Positions 45,183 to 56,204 of a stretch of 64,000 nucleotides of DNA are shown in pieces. The notes under the pieces were generated by a model. The model saw only the letters and a list, made by a program, of their open reading frames with translations, was not told where the DNA came from and did not search any database. Made by a program: the position numbers and the translations under genes. The DNA comes from an uncultured Eubacteriales bacterium (GTDB lineage: Bacteria > Bacillota > Clostridia > Oscillospirales > UMGS1783): assembly GCA_934456365.1 (NCBI GenBank), contig CAKSHC010000005.1, positions 1-64,000 on the forward strand. Reading direction: 5' to 3'. Positions within the stretch are counted from its first letter, which is position 1, and every line of letters begins with the position of its first letter.

Positions 45183-46069
45183 AGCATTTCTTCATCATCA
45201 ATCCCAATGCCGGAAAAAAGCGCAACACCAAAGAGATCATTGCCCGTATCTGCGATATTTTCGCCGGGCGCACCGAACCCTTTGAAATTGCCTTGACCGA
45301 ACGCGCCGGCCATGCGGCCGACCTGGCCCGACAGGCGGCCGAAAGCGGCGAACCCACCCGCATCTACCCCATCGGGGGCGACGGGACCGTCCACGAAGCG
45401 CTGGCCGGCTGCTACGGGGCAGAGAATGTGGAGCTCGCGCCTTTCCCCAACGGCACCGGAAACGACTTCATCAAGTCCTTCCCTGATCGCGATTTTTCCG
45501 ATATCGCCCGCCTGGTGGACGGCGAAAAGAAGAAGATCGACCTGCTCCGCTGCGGAAAAACCATCGCCATCAACATCATCAACTGCGGCTTCGACGCCAT
45601 GGTGGCCAAGAATGTGGAGAAGTTCAAAAAAAGCTTTTCCGGCGTGGTTGCCTACTACATATCCCTTTTCTACACATTCCTCTCCCACCTCGGCGCGCAG
45701 ATGCGCATCGAGCTGGACGACGAGGTGGTCTACGACGGCGGCGCCCTTCTTGCTGCCGTGGCCAACGGCCGGGTCTACGGCGGCGGCTTCATTGCCGCTC
45801 CTGCCGCCAAGCTCGACGACGGCGCGCTGGATCTGGTTATCGCCCGCGCTATGTCCCGTTTGAAAATCACCTCTTTTGTGGATCGCTATAAAAGCGGGAA
45901 GCACGAAACCCTCGGCGCCCTCCTCATCAAAGGGCGCGGGAAAAAGGTGCGCGTGCGCTCCGATGTTCCCTTCGCCATCTGCTACGACGGCGAATGCGAA
46001 ATGACCACCGACGCCACCATCGAGGTCCTCCCTCAGGCCCTCACCGTCGTCCTCCCCAAACAGGATTAG
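45179..46069 (+). CDS. Diacylglycerol kinase-family lipid kinase
   Basis: The 296-residue protein is of the DagK/YegS type: [13 protein letters not shown], nucleotide-binding [12 protein letters not shown] and [16 protein letters not shown], then the ligand block [16 protein letters not shown]. These kinases phosphorylate diacylglycerol or related lipids. I chose TTG 45179, which overlaps the clpX stop and follows AGGGGAG. The longer frame from 45065 lies inside clpX. Confidence 0.9.
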
Positions 46070-46076
46070 CACTCAG

Positions 46077-46108
46077 CCCGGAAGATTGAAAAAATCTTCC
46101 GGGTTTTT
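46077..46108 (+). terminator. Intrinsic terminator after the lipid kinase gene
   Basis: An 11-bp stem CCCGGAAGATT/AATCTTCCGGG is followed by a T run. Confidence 0.88.
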
Positions 46109-46120
46109 CTAATTTTTCCC

Positions 46121-46149
46121 TTGACAAACGCCCTCCGATTTGCTATAAC
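46121..46149 (+). promoter_or_regulatory. Promoter of groESL
   Basis: TTGACA (46121-46126), 17-bp spacer, TATAAC (46144-46149), just upstream of the CIRCE operator. Confidence 0.85.
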
Positions 46150-46160
46150 AAGATTAGTTT

Positions 46161-46187
46161 TTAGCACACTCTTGTTGAGAGTGCTAA
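46161..46187 (+). promoter_or_regulatory. CIRCE operator (HrcA-binding site)
   Basis: TTAGCACAC, a 9-bp spacer and GAGTGCTAA match the CIRCE inverted repeat with one change in the left arm. It overlaps the expected transcription start, so HrcA should repress groESL and release it on heat or folding stress. hrcA itself is not in the window. Confidence 0.93.
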
Positions 46188-48149
<1,962 letters not shown>

Positions 48150-48158
48150 AAATCCCCA

Positions 48159-48188
48159 AAAAGAGGCGTTTACAAACGCCTCTTTTTT
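48159..48188 (+). terminator. Intrinsic terminator after groEL
   Basis: An 11-bp stem AAGAGGCGTTT/AAACGCCTCTT is followed by T6. Confidence 0.9.
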
Positions 48189-48191
48189 ATG

Positions 48192-48220
48192 TTGACATTT
48201 CCCGGCGCTTTCGCTACAAT
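48192..48220 (+). promoter_or_regulatory. Promoter of the alpha-galactosidase gene
   Basis: TTGACA (48192-48197), 17-bp spacer, TACAAT (48215-48220). I see no adjacent operator palindrome. Confidence 0.8.
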
Positions 48221-48260
48221 CGGGGTATCAGGGGTTTCCCCTCAACAAAAGGAGAAAAGC

Positions 48261-50276
48261 ATGGAGAATCATCCGACCGAGAAAGACCGCAGAATGCTCC
48301 GCGGCATGATCGAGGGTTGGGAGAGCGCCGAATTGCTTCCCATCGAGTTTCATTACGACGGAAAGAAAATCAGCGGCATCCCCGCCGATTTCGCGCCTGT
48401 CCGCCGCGTCGAGAAAAAGGATGGGATGACCGATACTGTCTACACCGGCTGCGACCCGAAAACCGGCCTGCGCCTGGAAACCACGGTGACCACCTACGAC
48501 AACTACCCGGTCTATGAGATCGTGACCTATTTTTCCAACGAAAGCAGCCAAAACACCCCCATTCTCAGCGATATCCGCGCCTTTGAGGGTCTGATGGAGG
48601 GGGATCGCCCCGTCCTCTGCTCCAACTCGGGCGATAACTTTACCGCCTATGGCTATGAAGACACCTGGACCCATTTTCAGGAGCAGGCCATCTGCCGCTT
48701 CACCCCGCAGACCGGTCGCTCCAGCGACCATTGCTTCCCCTATTTCAAGGTGCAGTTCGGCGACCGGAAAGGCCTCAACATCGCCATCGGCTGGCCGGCG
48801 CAGTGGATGGCGGAATTCTTCCTCTCCGGGGCCTCGGTGCGCCTGACCGCCGGTCAGGAAACCACCTGTCTTTATCTCAAGCCGGGCGAAAAGATCCGCA
48901 CCCCGAAAATCACCATCATGGCCTATGAGGGCGATCTGGACCGCGGCACCAACCTCTGGCGCCGCTGGTACAACGATTTCATCCTGCCCCGGCCGGACGG
49001 CAAGCCCCTGCAGGCTCTGCTGGGCGCGTCCCACAACGGCGGCGGGGTGGAATTCACCTGCGCCGACGAGAAAAATCAGCTGGAATGGATCGCGAAAAAC
49101 GCCGCCCAGGCCCCCTATTCGGCCTGGTGGATCGACGCCGGCTGGTACGACTGCGAAACCCCCGACGGCCGCAACTGGGTCCATACCGGCAACTGGTATG
49201 CCGATCCGCAGCGCTTCCCGCACGGGCTGGCTCCCGTCGGCCGCGCCTGCGCCGAGCATGGCATGAAGCTTCTTCTTTGGTTTGAGCCCGAGCGGGTCAC
49301 CCCGGGCACCTGGCTCTATCGCGAGCATCCCGAATGGATCCTCGAGGCCAAAAACCATCCGCAGGAGGGCATGGCCTCGAAAAACCGCCTGCTCAACCTC
49401 GGCGATCCCGCCTGCTGCCGCTGGCTGACCGATTATGTGAGCGGCCTGATCCAGGAATACGGCGTGAAAATCTACCGGCAGGACTTCAACTTCGCTCCCA
49501 TCGTCTACTGGCGCGACAACGAGGACTACGACCGCCGCGGCCTCCTGGAAAACCAGCATGTGATGGGCTATCTGGCCTATTGGGACGGGCTTCTGGAGCG
49601 CAACCCCGGCCTGCTGATCGATTCCTGCGCCTCGGGCGGCCGCCGCAACGACCTGGAAACCATGCGCCGCTCGGTGCCCCTGCATCCCACCGATTGGGGC
49701 TATGGCTTCGTGCCGCACATGCAGGCCTTCTCCCGCACCCTCTATCGCTGGATCCCCTATATGCGCATCTGCACCGATTCCTGGGCTGACGGTAAGGGCG
49801 GCTGGCTGCCGGTCTACGGGGAAGACAACCAGCAGCTCCCCATGAAAACCGACCACATCGGCTACTATGAGCAGGTTTCCACCCTTTCGCCCTTCAAGTC
49901 CTGCGGTCTGAGCGATCCTCCGACCGAAGAGCAGCTGGCCTATCTGCACGATTGGCTGGCCGTGGGCGACCTGATGATCCGGGCGGACTACTATCCGCTG
50001 ACCGAAACCACCAAGCGCGACGATTCCTTCTTCATCAACGAATATTTCTCCCCCGAGGAAAAGCGCGGATTTTTGCAGGCCGCCTGCAATCAGAACTGCC
50101 AAAAGGGCAGCGAAACCGTTTATCTGAAGGGGCTCGAGCCGGACGCCGAATATTGCCTGAAAAACAACCGCACCGGCGAGGAAATCTCGGCCACCGGCCG
50201 CGCGCTTGCCGAACAAGGGTTCCGTTTGACCCTTGCCCCGCGCAGCGCCGCCGTCTGGACCTTCGAACAAAAGTAA
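48261..50276 (+). CDS. GH36 alpha-galactosidase
   Basis: The 671-residue protein is a glycoside hydrolase family 36 enzyme. It has an N-terminal beta-sandwich and a TIM barrel with YSAWWIDAGWYDCETPDGR, the catalytic nucleophile aspartate in KIYRQDFNFAPIVYW and the acid/base region SCASGGRRNDLETMRRS. It has no signal peptide, so it probably acts on imported alpha-galactosides such as melibiose or raffinose-type sugars. No transporter or regulator is adjacent. The ATG at 48261 has AAAGGAG upstream. Confidence 0.92.
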   Translation: MENHPTEKDRRMLRGMIEGWESAELLPIEFHYDGKKISGIPADFAPVRRVEKKDGMTDTVYTGCDPKTGLRLETTVTTYDNYPVYEIVTYFSNESSQNTPILSDIRAFEGLMEGDRPVLCSNSGDNFTAYGYEDTWTHFQEQAICRFTPQTGRSSDHCFPYFKVQFGDRKGLNIAIGWPAQWMAEFFLSGASVRLTAGQETTCLYLKPGEKIRTPKITIMAYEGDLDRGTNLWRRWYNDFILPRPDGKPLQALLGASHNGGGVEFTCADEKNQLEWIAKNAAQAPYSAWWIDAGWYDCETPDGRNWVHTGNWYADPQRFPHGLAPVGRACAEHGMKLLLWFEPERVTPGTWLYREHPEWILEAKNHPQEGMASKNRLLNLGDPACCRWLTDYVSGLIQEYGVKIYRQDFNFAPIVYWRDNEDYDRRGLLENQHVMGYLAYWDGLLERNPGLLIDSCASGGRRNDLETMRRSVPLHPTDWGYGFVPHMQAFSRTLYRWIPYMRICTDSWADGKGGWLPVYGEDNQQLPMKTDHIGYYEQVSTLSPFKSCGLSDPPTEEQLAYLHDWLAVGDLMIRADYYPLTETTKRDDSFFINEYFSPEEKRGFLQAACNQNCQKGSETVYLKGLEPDAEYCLKNNRTGEEISATGRALAEQGFRLTLAPRSAAVWTFEQK

Positions 50277-50318
50277 AAGGAGCGCCCCCATCCCGGTGGG
50301 ATGGGGGCGGATTTTATG
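50275..50318 (+). promoter_or_regulatory. Stem-loop between Shine-Dalgarno and start of the YgjP-like gene
   Basis: A perfect 12-bp stem CGCCCCCATCCC/GGGATGGGGGCG (50283-50294, 50298-50309) has a 3-nt loop. It is preceded by the Shine-Dalgarno-like AAAAGGAG (50275-50282) and followed by GATTTT and ATG (50316). When folded, it shortens the distance from Shine-Dalgarno to ATG from 33 nt to 6 nt. It may also act as a weak terminator after the alpha-galactosidase gene. Confidence 0.65.
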
Positions 50319-50909
50319 GACTATATTCTCATTCGCAAACCCGTCAAAAATCTGTATCTGCGCCTCAATGCCAAGGGGCAGCTTGTGGTCACCGCTCCCC
50401 GCAGCCTTTCCCGCGAAAAGATCGAAGCCTTTGTGCAAAGCCATGAAGGGCTGGCAAAAAAGTGGCAGCTGCGGCGCGAGCTTGTGCCCTGCATTCCGAT
50501 CGACGGGGACACGGTTCACCTGTGGGGCAAGCCCCGCGCCCTCGGCCCCGGGGAAGATACCGCCTTTTGGGTGGGGCGCTACCGGCAGGAAACCGACCGC
50601 ATCGCCCGGATGCTTCTTCCGCAATGGGAACGGGCGCTGGGTGTTCATGCCTCCAAGCTTTGCGTGCGCAAAATGCGCTCCCGCTGGGGCAGCTGCCAAA
50701 CCCAAACCGGAGAGGTGCACCTTTCTTTGTATCTCGCCGCCTTTCCTCCCGAGACGCTGGAAGGGGTGCTGGCGCACGAGCTGTGCCACCTGCTGCACCG
50801 CGGCCACGACCGGGATTTTTATGCCTGCCTGGAGGCTGTGCAGCCCGATTGGCGCGCCCGCAAGGCGCTTTTGGCGGCCTATCGCGTGGGCGGGGAGGCG
50901 GACGTATGA
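50316..50909 (+). CDS. YgjP-like zinc metallopeptidase-fold protein
   Basis: The 197-residue protein has the YgjP/DUF45 (SprT-like, M48-type) zinc motif: KMRSRWGSCQTQTGEVHLSL followed by LAHELCHLLHRGHDRDFY, with HExxH as HELCH. The family is widespread but poorly characterised; no specific substrate can be assigned. I started at ATG 50316; an in-frame ATG at 50301 lies in the stem-loop. The stop overlaps the next start. Confidence 0.88.
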   Translation: MDYILIRKPVKNLYLRLNAKGQLVVTAPRSLSREKIEAFVQSHEGLAKKWQLRRELVPCIPIDGDTVHLWGKPRALGPGEDTAFWVGRYRQETDRIARMLLPQWERALGVHASKLCVRKMRSRWGSCQTQTGEVHLSLYLAAFPPETLEGVLAHELCHLLHRGHDRDFYACLEAVQPDWRARKALLAAYRVGGEADV

Positions 50910-51388
50910 TCGAGCATCCGATCGCGCCCGTCTACAACGAAAATTCCCGCGTCCTGATCCTGGGGAGCTTTCCCTCGGTCCGCTCCCGGGAGGTCGGATT
51001 CTTTTATGGTCACCCGCAAAACCGCTTCTGGCCGCTCATGGCGGCGCTCTTTGACGAAAAGCCCTTTGCCGATATTCCCGCCAAGCGCGCGTTTCTGCTG
51101 GCTCATGGCATCGCCCTGTGGGACAGCGCCCGGCGCTGCGAGATCCGCGGCTCGAGCGACGCGAGCCTGCGCGAAATCGAGCCGACCGATCTCTCGCCCC
51201 TTTTTGCCGCAGCCCCGATCGGGCGGGTTTTCTGCAACGGGCGCGCTTCTTTTGCGATCTATCGGAAGTTTCAGGAGCCGCGCTTCGGCCCGGCCGTTCT
51301 TCTGCCCTCCACCTCGCCGGCCAACGCCGCATGGTCGCTTTCCCGGCTGGAGGAGGCGTGGAAAGTTGTCCGGGAGGCTCTTGTATGA
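50906..51388 (+). CDS. Uracil-DNA glycosylase-fold protein, probable DNA-deoxyinosine glycosylase
   Basis: The 160-residue protein has the glycosylase fold motifs LILGSFPSVRSREVGFFYGH, PQNRFWPLM, HGIALWDSARRCEIRGSSD and the C-terminal LLPSTSPANAAW. This resembles the family 6 (hypoxanthine-DNA glycosylase) group. It should remove deaminated bases, chiefly hypoxanthine, from DNA. The ATG at 50906 overlaps the preceding stop, and its own stop overlaps the DUF4186 start. Confidence 0.85.
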   Translation: MIEHPIAPVYNENSRVLILGSFPSVRSREVGFFYGHPQNRFWPLMAALFDEKPFADIPAKRAFLLAHGIALWDSARRCEIRGSSDASLREIEPTDLSPLFAAAPIGRVFCNGRASFAIYRKFQEPRFGPAVLLPSTSPANAAWSLSRLEEAWKVVREALV

Positions 51389-51744
51389 CCGTCGACCAGG
51401 CCCTTGAGCGCCTGGCGCGCTCACCCTTTCGTTCCCGCTTCCGGCTGGACGCGGTCGATCGGGCCTATGTGGAGAAAAAAGGATTGGCCGCCGTGCGCGA
51501 CCACGCCCGCGTCTTTGTGGCCGAGCGCCTCGCTCCCGCCGAACCGAAAAACGACGGCAAGCAAACCCCCATGCGCGGCCACCCCGTTTTCAAGGCGCAG
51601 CACGCCTGCGCCTGCTGTTGCCGCGGGTGTCTGGAGAAGTGGTACCGCGTGCCGAAAGGGCGCGCGCTGAGCGAAGCGCAGCAGGAAAAAATCGTGGCGC
51701 TCCTGATGGCCTGGATTGAGAAACAGTTACAAAATAATGCTTGA
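51385..51744 (+). CDS. DUF4186-family protein
   Basis: The 119-residue protein contains FRLDAVDRAYVEKKGLAAVR, TPMRGHPVFKAQHACACCC and RGCLEKWYRVPKGRALS, a pattern I associate with DUF4186. The histidine and clustered cysteines suggest metal binding. It is coupled by ATGA to the deoxyinosine glycosylase gene, so a nucleic-acid repair link is possible but unproven. Confidence 0.85.
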   Translation: MTVDQALERLARSPFRSRFRLDAVDRAYVEKKGLAAVRDHARVFVAERLAPAEPKNDGKQTPMRGHPVFKAQHACACCCRGCLEKWYRVPKGRALSEAQQEKIVALLMAWIEKQLQNNA

Positions 51745-51769
51745 AATTCACAGAACTTGATGTTAAAAT
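51741..51769 (+). promoter_or_regulatory. Promoter of the ABC exporter operon
   Basis: TTGAAA (51741-51746), 17-bp spacer, TAAAAT (51764-51769). Confidence 0.75.
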
Positions 51770-51825
51770 AATAAAACTGCTCTAAAAATAAAAGAAATTC
51801 TGCCAAGCGGCAGGGAAAGGAATTT

Positions 51826-53571
51826 ATGCTGAAACGACTTTTGAAAAGCGTCCGCGAATATAAGAAGCCAACCTTTTGGACGCTGGGTCTGATCGTCGGC
51901 GAAGCGGTGATCGAAACTTTTATTCCCTTCATCACCGCCCAGCTGGTCAACCATATCCAGAGCGGCGCCGGCACCGAGGAAGTTCTGAAAACGGGCGCGC
52001 TGCTTGTGGCGATGGCGCTGGTTTCGCTGGCCTGCGGCGGCGCGGCGGGGTATACCTGCTCCAAGGCCTCGGCCGGTTTTGCCCGCAATCTGCGCCACGA
52101 TGTGTTTGAGCGGGTACAAACCTTCTCCTTTGAAAATATCGATAAATTTTCCGGATCGTCGCTGGTCACCCGTATGACCACGGATATCAGCAACGTGCAG
52201 ATGACCTTTATGATGGTCATCCGCATGGCGGTGCGCTGCCCGCTGATGTTTATCTTTTCCATTATTATGGCAACGATCATGGGCGGCTGGCTGGCCGGGT
52301 GCTTTGTGGTGGTGATCCCCGTTCTGCTCTTCGGGCTTCTGATGATCGCCCGCAAGGCCATGCCGGCGTTTCGCGCGGTTTTCCGCAAGTACGACCGGCT
52401 CAACGAATCGATCGAGGAAAACGTGCGCGCCATGCGCGTGGTCAAGGGCTTTGCCCGTGAAGGCTATGAAAAGGAGAAATTCGGCGCCGCGGCCGAGGAT
52501 ATCCGCCGTGATTTCACCCGCGCCGAGCGCATCGTGGCCCTCAACAACCCCCTGATGCAGATCTGCATGTATTTCAATATGGCCTTTATCCTCACCATCG
52601 GCTCGCGCCTGATTATCTCGGCGCAGGGAACGGGGATCGGCGTCGGCCAGCTCTCCGGCATGATCACCTACGGTGTACAGATCCTGATGAGCCTGATGAT
52701 GATCTCCATGTTCTATGTGATGTTCACCATGTCGGCCGAATCCATGAAGCGAATCTGCGAGGTGCTCGAAGAGGAGCCCGCGCTGAAAAACCCCGAAAAT
52801 CCCGTCCGCGAGGTGCGCGACGGCAGCATTGTTTTTGAAAAGGTCAATTTCAAATACGCCAAAACAGCAGAGCGCTACGCCCTGTCGGATATCGATCTTT
52901 CCATCCGCTCGGGCATGACGGTCGGCATCATCGGCGGCACCGGCTCGAGCAAGACGAGCCTTGTCCAGCTGATTCCGCGCCTTTACGACGTGAGCACCGG
53001 CCGGATCCTGGTCGGCGGGGAGGATGTGCGCCGTTACGATCTCGACACCCTGCGCGGCGCGGTGGCCATGGTGCTGCAGAAAAACCTGCTCTTCTCCGGC
53101 ACGATCCGCGAAAACCTCTGCTGGGGCAATGAAAATGCTACCGACGAGGAGATCCGCGAGGCCTGCCGGCTCGCCTGCGCCGATGAATTCATCGAGTCCT
53201 TCCCCGAAGGATATGAAACCCACATCGAGCAGGGCGGCACCAATGTGTCCGGCGGGCAGAAGCAGCGCCTCTGTATCGCCCGGGCGCTTCTGAAGAAGCC
53301 GAAAATTCTGATTCTCGACGATTCCACCAGCGCGGTGGACACGGCGACCGACGCCAAGATCCGCGCCGGATTCCGCTCCTATATTCCCGAAACCACCAAG
53401 ATCATCATCGCGCAGCGCATCGCCTCGGTGCAGGACGCCGATCTGATCCTGGTGATGGATCAGGGCACCATCGCCGCCCGCGGCACCCATGCCGAGCTGA
53501 TGGAGTCGAGCCCGATCTACCGCGAAGTGTATGAGCAGCAGATGCATGGGGGTGATGAAGATGCCGAATAA
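51826..53571 (+). CDS. ABC exporter half-transporter with degenerate ATPase site
   Basis: The 581-residue protein fuses six membrane helices (about 1-320) to an ATPase domain. Walker A is IIGGTGSSKTSLV, the signature is NVSGGQKQRL and Walker B is ILILDDSTSAVD. The residue after Walker B is Asp in place of catalytic Glu, and the H-loop histidine is Gln (IIIAQRIASV). These changes mark the non-catalytic half of heterodimeric exporters such as BmrCD/LmrCD. The downstream gene encodes the canonical half. The substrate is unknown; drugs, lipids and peptides are possible. Confidence 0.92.
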   Translation: MLKRLLKSVREYKKPTFWTLGLIVGEAVIETFIPFITAQLVNHIQSGAGTEEVLKTGALLVAMALVSLACGGAAGYTCSKASAGFARNLRHDVFERVQTFSFENIDKFSGSSLVTRMTTDISNVQMTFMMVIRMAVRCPLMFIFSIIMATIMGGWLAGCFVVVIPVLLFGLLMIARKAMPAFRAVFRKYDRLNESIEENVRAMRVVKGFAREGYEKEKFGAAAEDIRRDFTRAERIVALNNPLMQICMYFNMAFILTIGSRLIISAQGTGIGVGQLSGMITYGVQILMSLMMISMFYVMFTMSAESMKRICEVLEEEPALKNPENPVREVRDGSIVFEKVNFKYAKTAERYALSDIDLSIRSGMTVGIIGGTGSSKTSLVQLIPRLYDVSTGRILVGGEDVRRYDLDTLRGAVAMVLQKNLLFSGTIRENLCWGNENATDEEIREACRLACADEFIESFPEGYETHIEQGGTNVSGGQKQRLCIARALLKKPKILILDDSTSAVDTATDAKIRAGFRSYIPETTKIIIAQRIASVQDADLILVMDQGTIAARGTHAELMESSPIYREVYEQQMHGGDEDAE

Positions 53572-55507
53572 AATGCCCGGAAGAGGGCCTATGGGCGGCG
53601 CGCCCCGCGCTTCGGTGGGGAAAAACGTGAGCCGCATTCTGAAAACACTGGCCAAAAGCTATCCCGTGCTCTTCCCCTGCACCTGCCTGTGCATCGTCTT
53701 TTCTTCCATCGTTTCGGCCATCCCGGCCGTGTTCATCCAGAAGGTGATCGCCGCCATCGAAAAATGGGTGGCCTCGGGCGATTGGGGCGCGGCCAAAACC
53801 GAAATCCTGCCCATGATCGCCGTGCTGGTCACGCTGTACCTGCTTTCCATCCTTTCCATCACGCTCTATACCCAGCTGATGGCCTATATGACCCAGGGAT
53901 ACCTCTGCAAGCTGCGCAAAAGCATGTTCAATAAGATGCAGGATCTCCCGCTGCGCTTTTTCGATACCAACCCCCACGGCGATATCATGAGCTACTATAC
54001 CAACGATATCGACACCCTGCGCGAGTTGGTCTCCTCCGCGTTACCCACGATTTTGCAGGCCGGCGTGGTGGTGCTCACCGTGCTGGGCATTATGATCTAC
54101 TACAGTCTCTGGCTCACCCTGCTCACGCTCCTCGGCGTGGTCGCCATGTTCTTCGTGACCAAAAAGATCGGCGGCGGCTCCACCCGGTATTTCACCGAAA
54201 TGCAGCGCTCGACCGGCGCCGTGGAGGGCTTTATCCAGGAGGCCATGAACGGGCAGAAGGTCGTCAAGGTCTTCTCCCATGAAAACCGGATGGTGGAGGG
54301 CTTCGACCGCATCAACGACGAGCTCTATGAAAACACGGCAAAGGGCGCGGCCATGGCCAATGCCCTCGGCCCGATCATCATGAACATCGGCAACGTGCTC
54401 TATGTCATCGTTGCGGTGGTCGGCGGGCTGCTGATCGCCTTTGAACGCGCCATGCCGGTCGGAGAAAGCTTGAATGTCAGCATCTCCGGGCTTGCCTTCG
54501 GGGTGAGCATCGTGGTGCCGTTTTTGAACATGACCAAGCAGTTTACCGGCAACATCAACCAGTTCTCCCAGCAGTTCACCACCATCATCCGCGCCGTCGC
54601 GGGCGCCGACCGCGTCTTCTCCCTGATGGACGAGGCTCCCGAAACCGATGAGGGCTATGTCACGCTGGTCAATGCGCGCGAGGAAAACGGCGAGTGGGTG
54701 GAAAGCGAAGAACGCACCGGCCATTGGGCCTGGCGCCACCCGCATTCCGACGGCCGCCTCACCTACACCCCGCTGCGCGGCGACGTGCGCCTGACGGATG
54801 TGGACTTCGCCTATGAACCCGGCAAGCCGGTGCTGCACAACGTCACCCTCTTTGCCGAGCCGGGGCAGAAGGTTGCTTTCGTCGGTGCAACGGGCGCCGG
54901 AAAAACCACCATCACCAACCTCCTCAACCGCTTCTACGATATTGAGGACGGCAAGATCCGCTACGACGGGATCAACATCAATAAGATCAAAAAGGCCGAC
55001 CTGCGCCGCTCTTTGGGGCTCGTTTTGCAGGATACCAACCTCTTTACCGGCACCGTGCTGGAAAACATCCGCTACGGCCGCCTGGACGCGACCGACGAAG
55101 AATGCCGCGCCGCCGCCGAACTGGCCGGGGCCGACGATTTCATCCTTCGCCTGCCCAAGGGCTATGAAACCGAACTGACCAACAACGGCGCCAACCTCTC
55201 GCAGGGCCAGCGCCAGCTGATCGCCATCGCCCGCGCCGCCGTGGCCGATCCTCCGGTCATGATCCTCGACGAGGCCACCTCCTCGATCGATACCCGCACC
55301 GAAGCCATCGTCCAGCGCGGTATGGATAAGCTCATGGAAGGGCGCACTGTGTTCGTCATCGCCCATCGGCTTTCCACCGTGCGCAATTCCGATGTGATCA
55401 TGGTGCTCGACCATGGCCGCATCATCGAGCGCGGCAACCACGAAAAGCTGATCGCCGAAAAAGGAACCTACTACCGGCTCTATACCGGCGCGTTCGAGCT
55501 CGAATAA
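53555..55507 (+). CDS. ABC exporter half-transporter, catalytic partner
   Basis: The 650-residue protein has an N-terminal Gly/Pro-rich extension, six membrane helices and an ATPase domain with VGATGAGKTTI, signature NLSQGQRQL, Walker B MILDEATSSID and H-loop FVIAHRLSTV, all canonical. A long insertion between membrane and ATPase domains contains EENGEWVESEERTG. The start is uncertain among 53531, 53555 and 53561; GGGGGTGA fits the last two. It overlaps the first half-transporter gene by 17 bp, supporting a heterodimer. Confidence 0.92.
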   Translation: MKMPNKMPGRGPMGGAPRASVGKNVSRILKTLAKSYPVLFPCTCLCIVFSSIVSAIPAVFIQKVIAAIEKWVASGDWGAAKTEILPMIAVLVTLYLLSILSITLYTQLMAYMTQGYLCKLRKSMFNKMQDLPLRFFDTNPHGDIMSYYTNDIDTLRELVSSALPTILQAGVVVLTVLGIMIYYSLWLTLLTLLGVVAMFFVTKKIGGGSTRYFTEMQRSTGAVEGFIQEAMNGQKVVKVFSHENRMVEGFDRINDELYENTAKGAAMANALGPIIMNIGNVLYVIVAVVGGLLIAFERAMPVGESLNVSISGLAFGVSIVVPFLNMTKQFTGNINQFSQQFTTIIRAVAGADRVFSLMDEAPETDEGYVTLVNAREENGEWVESEERTGHWAWRHPHSDGRLTYTPLRGDVRLTDVDFAYEPGKPVLHNVTLFAEPGQKVAFVGATGAGKTTITNLLNRFYDIEDGKIRYDGININKIKKADLRRSLGLVLQDTNLFTGTVLENIRYGRLDATDEECRAAAELAGADDFILRLPKGYETELTNNGANLSQGQRQLIAIARAAVADPPVMILDEATSSIDTRTEAIVQRGMDKLMEGRTVFVIAHRLSTVRNSDVIMVLDHGRIIERGNHEKLIAEKGTYYRLYTGAFELE

Positions 55508-55509
55508 GA

Positions 55510-55546
55510 AAAGGCTCAGTCATCAAGACTGAGCCTTTCTTTTTTC
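55510..55546. terminator. Bidirectional terminator between the ABC exporter and ktrA
   Basis: A 12-bp stem AAAGGCTCAGTC/GACTGAGCCTTT (55510-55521, 55527-55538) has T-rich tails on both strands. Confidence 0.88.
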
Positions 55547-56195
55547 AGTGCAGCTTTCGCAGCTTTTCGGTATCGGCCACCGCGATCAGACCGATGTCTT
55601 CTTTCAGGGGAGCGGTCGGATCGATCGCCATGTCCACCGCGCCGCTGCGCCGCAGCGCCACCACGTTGATCCCGTAGCGCTCGCGCAGCCGCAGCTCCAC
55701 AAGGCTTTTCCCCGCCCATTCGGGTCGCACGGCCAGCTCGGCGATGGCCGCCTTTCCGCCCAGCTCCATCCAGTCGATAAAGCCCGAGCTGAGCAGATTG
55801 CGGGCCAAACGGATCCCCGATTCCCGCTCGGGGAAAACCACCCGGTCGGCTCCGATGCGCAGTAAAATCTTTTCGTGCATCTCATTGCGGCACTTCACAA
55901 TGACCTCCCGCACCCCCGCTTCCTTGCAGAGCATGGCGGTCATCACGCTCGCCTCCAGCGATTCGGCCATGGCGATAATGACCGTGTCCACATTGCGGAT
56001 GCCGAGCTTTTCCAAAACGGCGGCGTCGGTCACATCGGCGCATTGGCAAACCGGCAGATATTCCGCCGCTTCGTTGACAAGCCCGGGATCGCGATCCACC
56101 CCGATCACATCCGCTCCCTGCTCGGCCAGTTCCCGCGCAACGGCGCGCCCGTAGCGCCCCAGCCCGAACACAGCAATGGTCTGACGCTTTTTCAT
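55545..56195 (-). CDS. ktrA: Potassium channel regulatory subunit KtrA
   Basis: The 216-residue cytoplasmic RCK protein has an N-terminal NAD/ATP-binding fold (FGLGRYGRAVARELAEQG, then GVDRDPGLV) and a C-terminal RCK_C domain (LRERYGINVVALRRSG). It gates the KtrB channel in response to nucleotides. The ATG at 56195 has AAGGAGG upstream. It is the second gene of ktrB-ktrA, 9 bp after ktrB. Confidence 0.93.
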   Translation of the reverse strand: MKKRQTIAVFGLGRYGRAVARELAEQGADVIGVDRDPGLVNEAAEYLPVCQCADVTDAAVLEKLGIRNVDTVIIAMAESLEASVMTAMLCKEAGVREVIVKCRNEMHEKILLRIGADRVVFPERESGIRLARNLLSSGFIDWMELGGKAAIAELAVRPEWAGKSLVELRLRERYGINVVALRRSGAVDMAIDPTAPLKEDIGLIAVADTEKLRKLH

Positions 56196-56204
56196 ACTTC
56201 CTCC

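Noticed and set aside
48228..50807. 859-codon minus-strand frame over the alpha-galactosidase gene
   Set aside because: Antisense shadow of a clear GH36 gene, with no family motifs and no credible ribosome-binding site.
51763..53655. 630-codon minus-strand frame over the first ABC subunit
   Set aside because: His/Asp/Gly-rich shadow translation; the plus-strand ABC transporter has all expected motifs.
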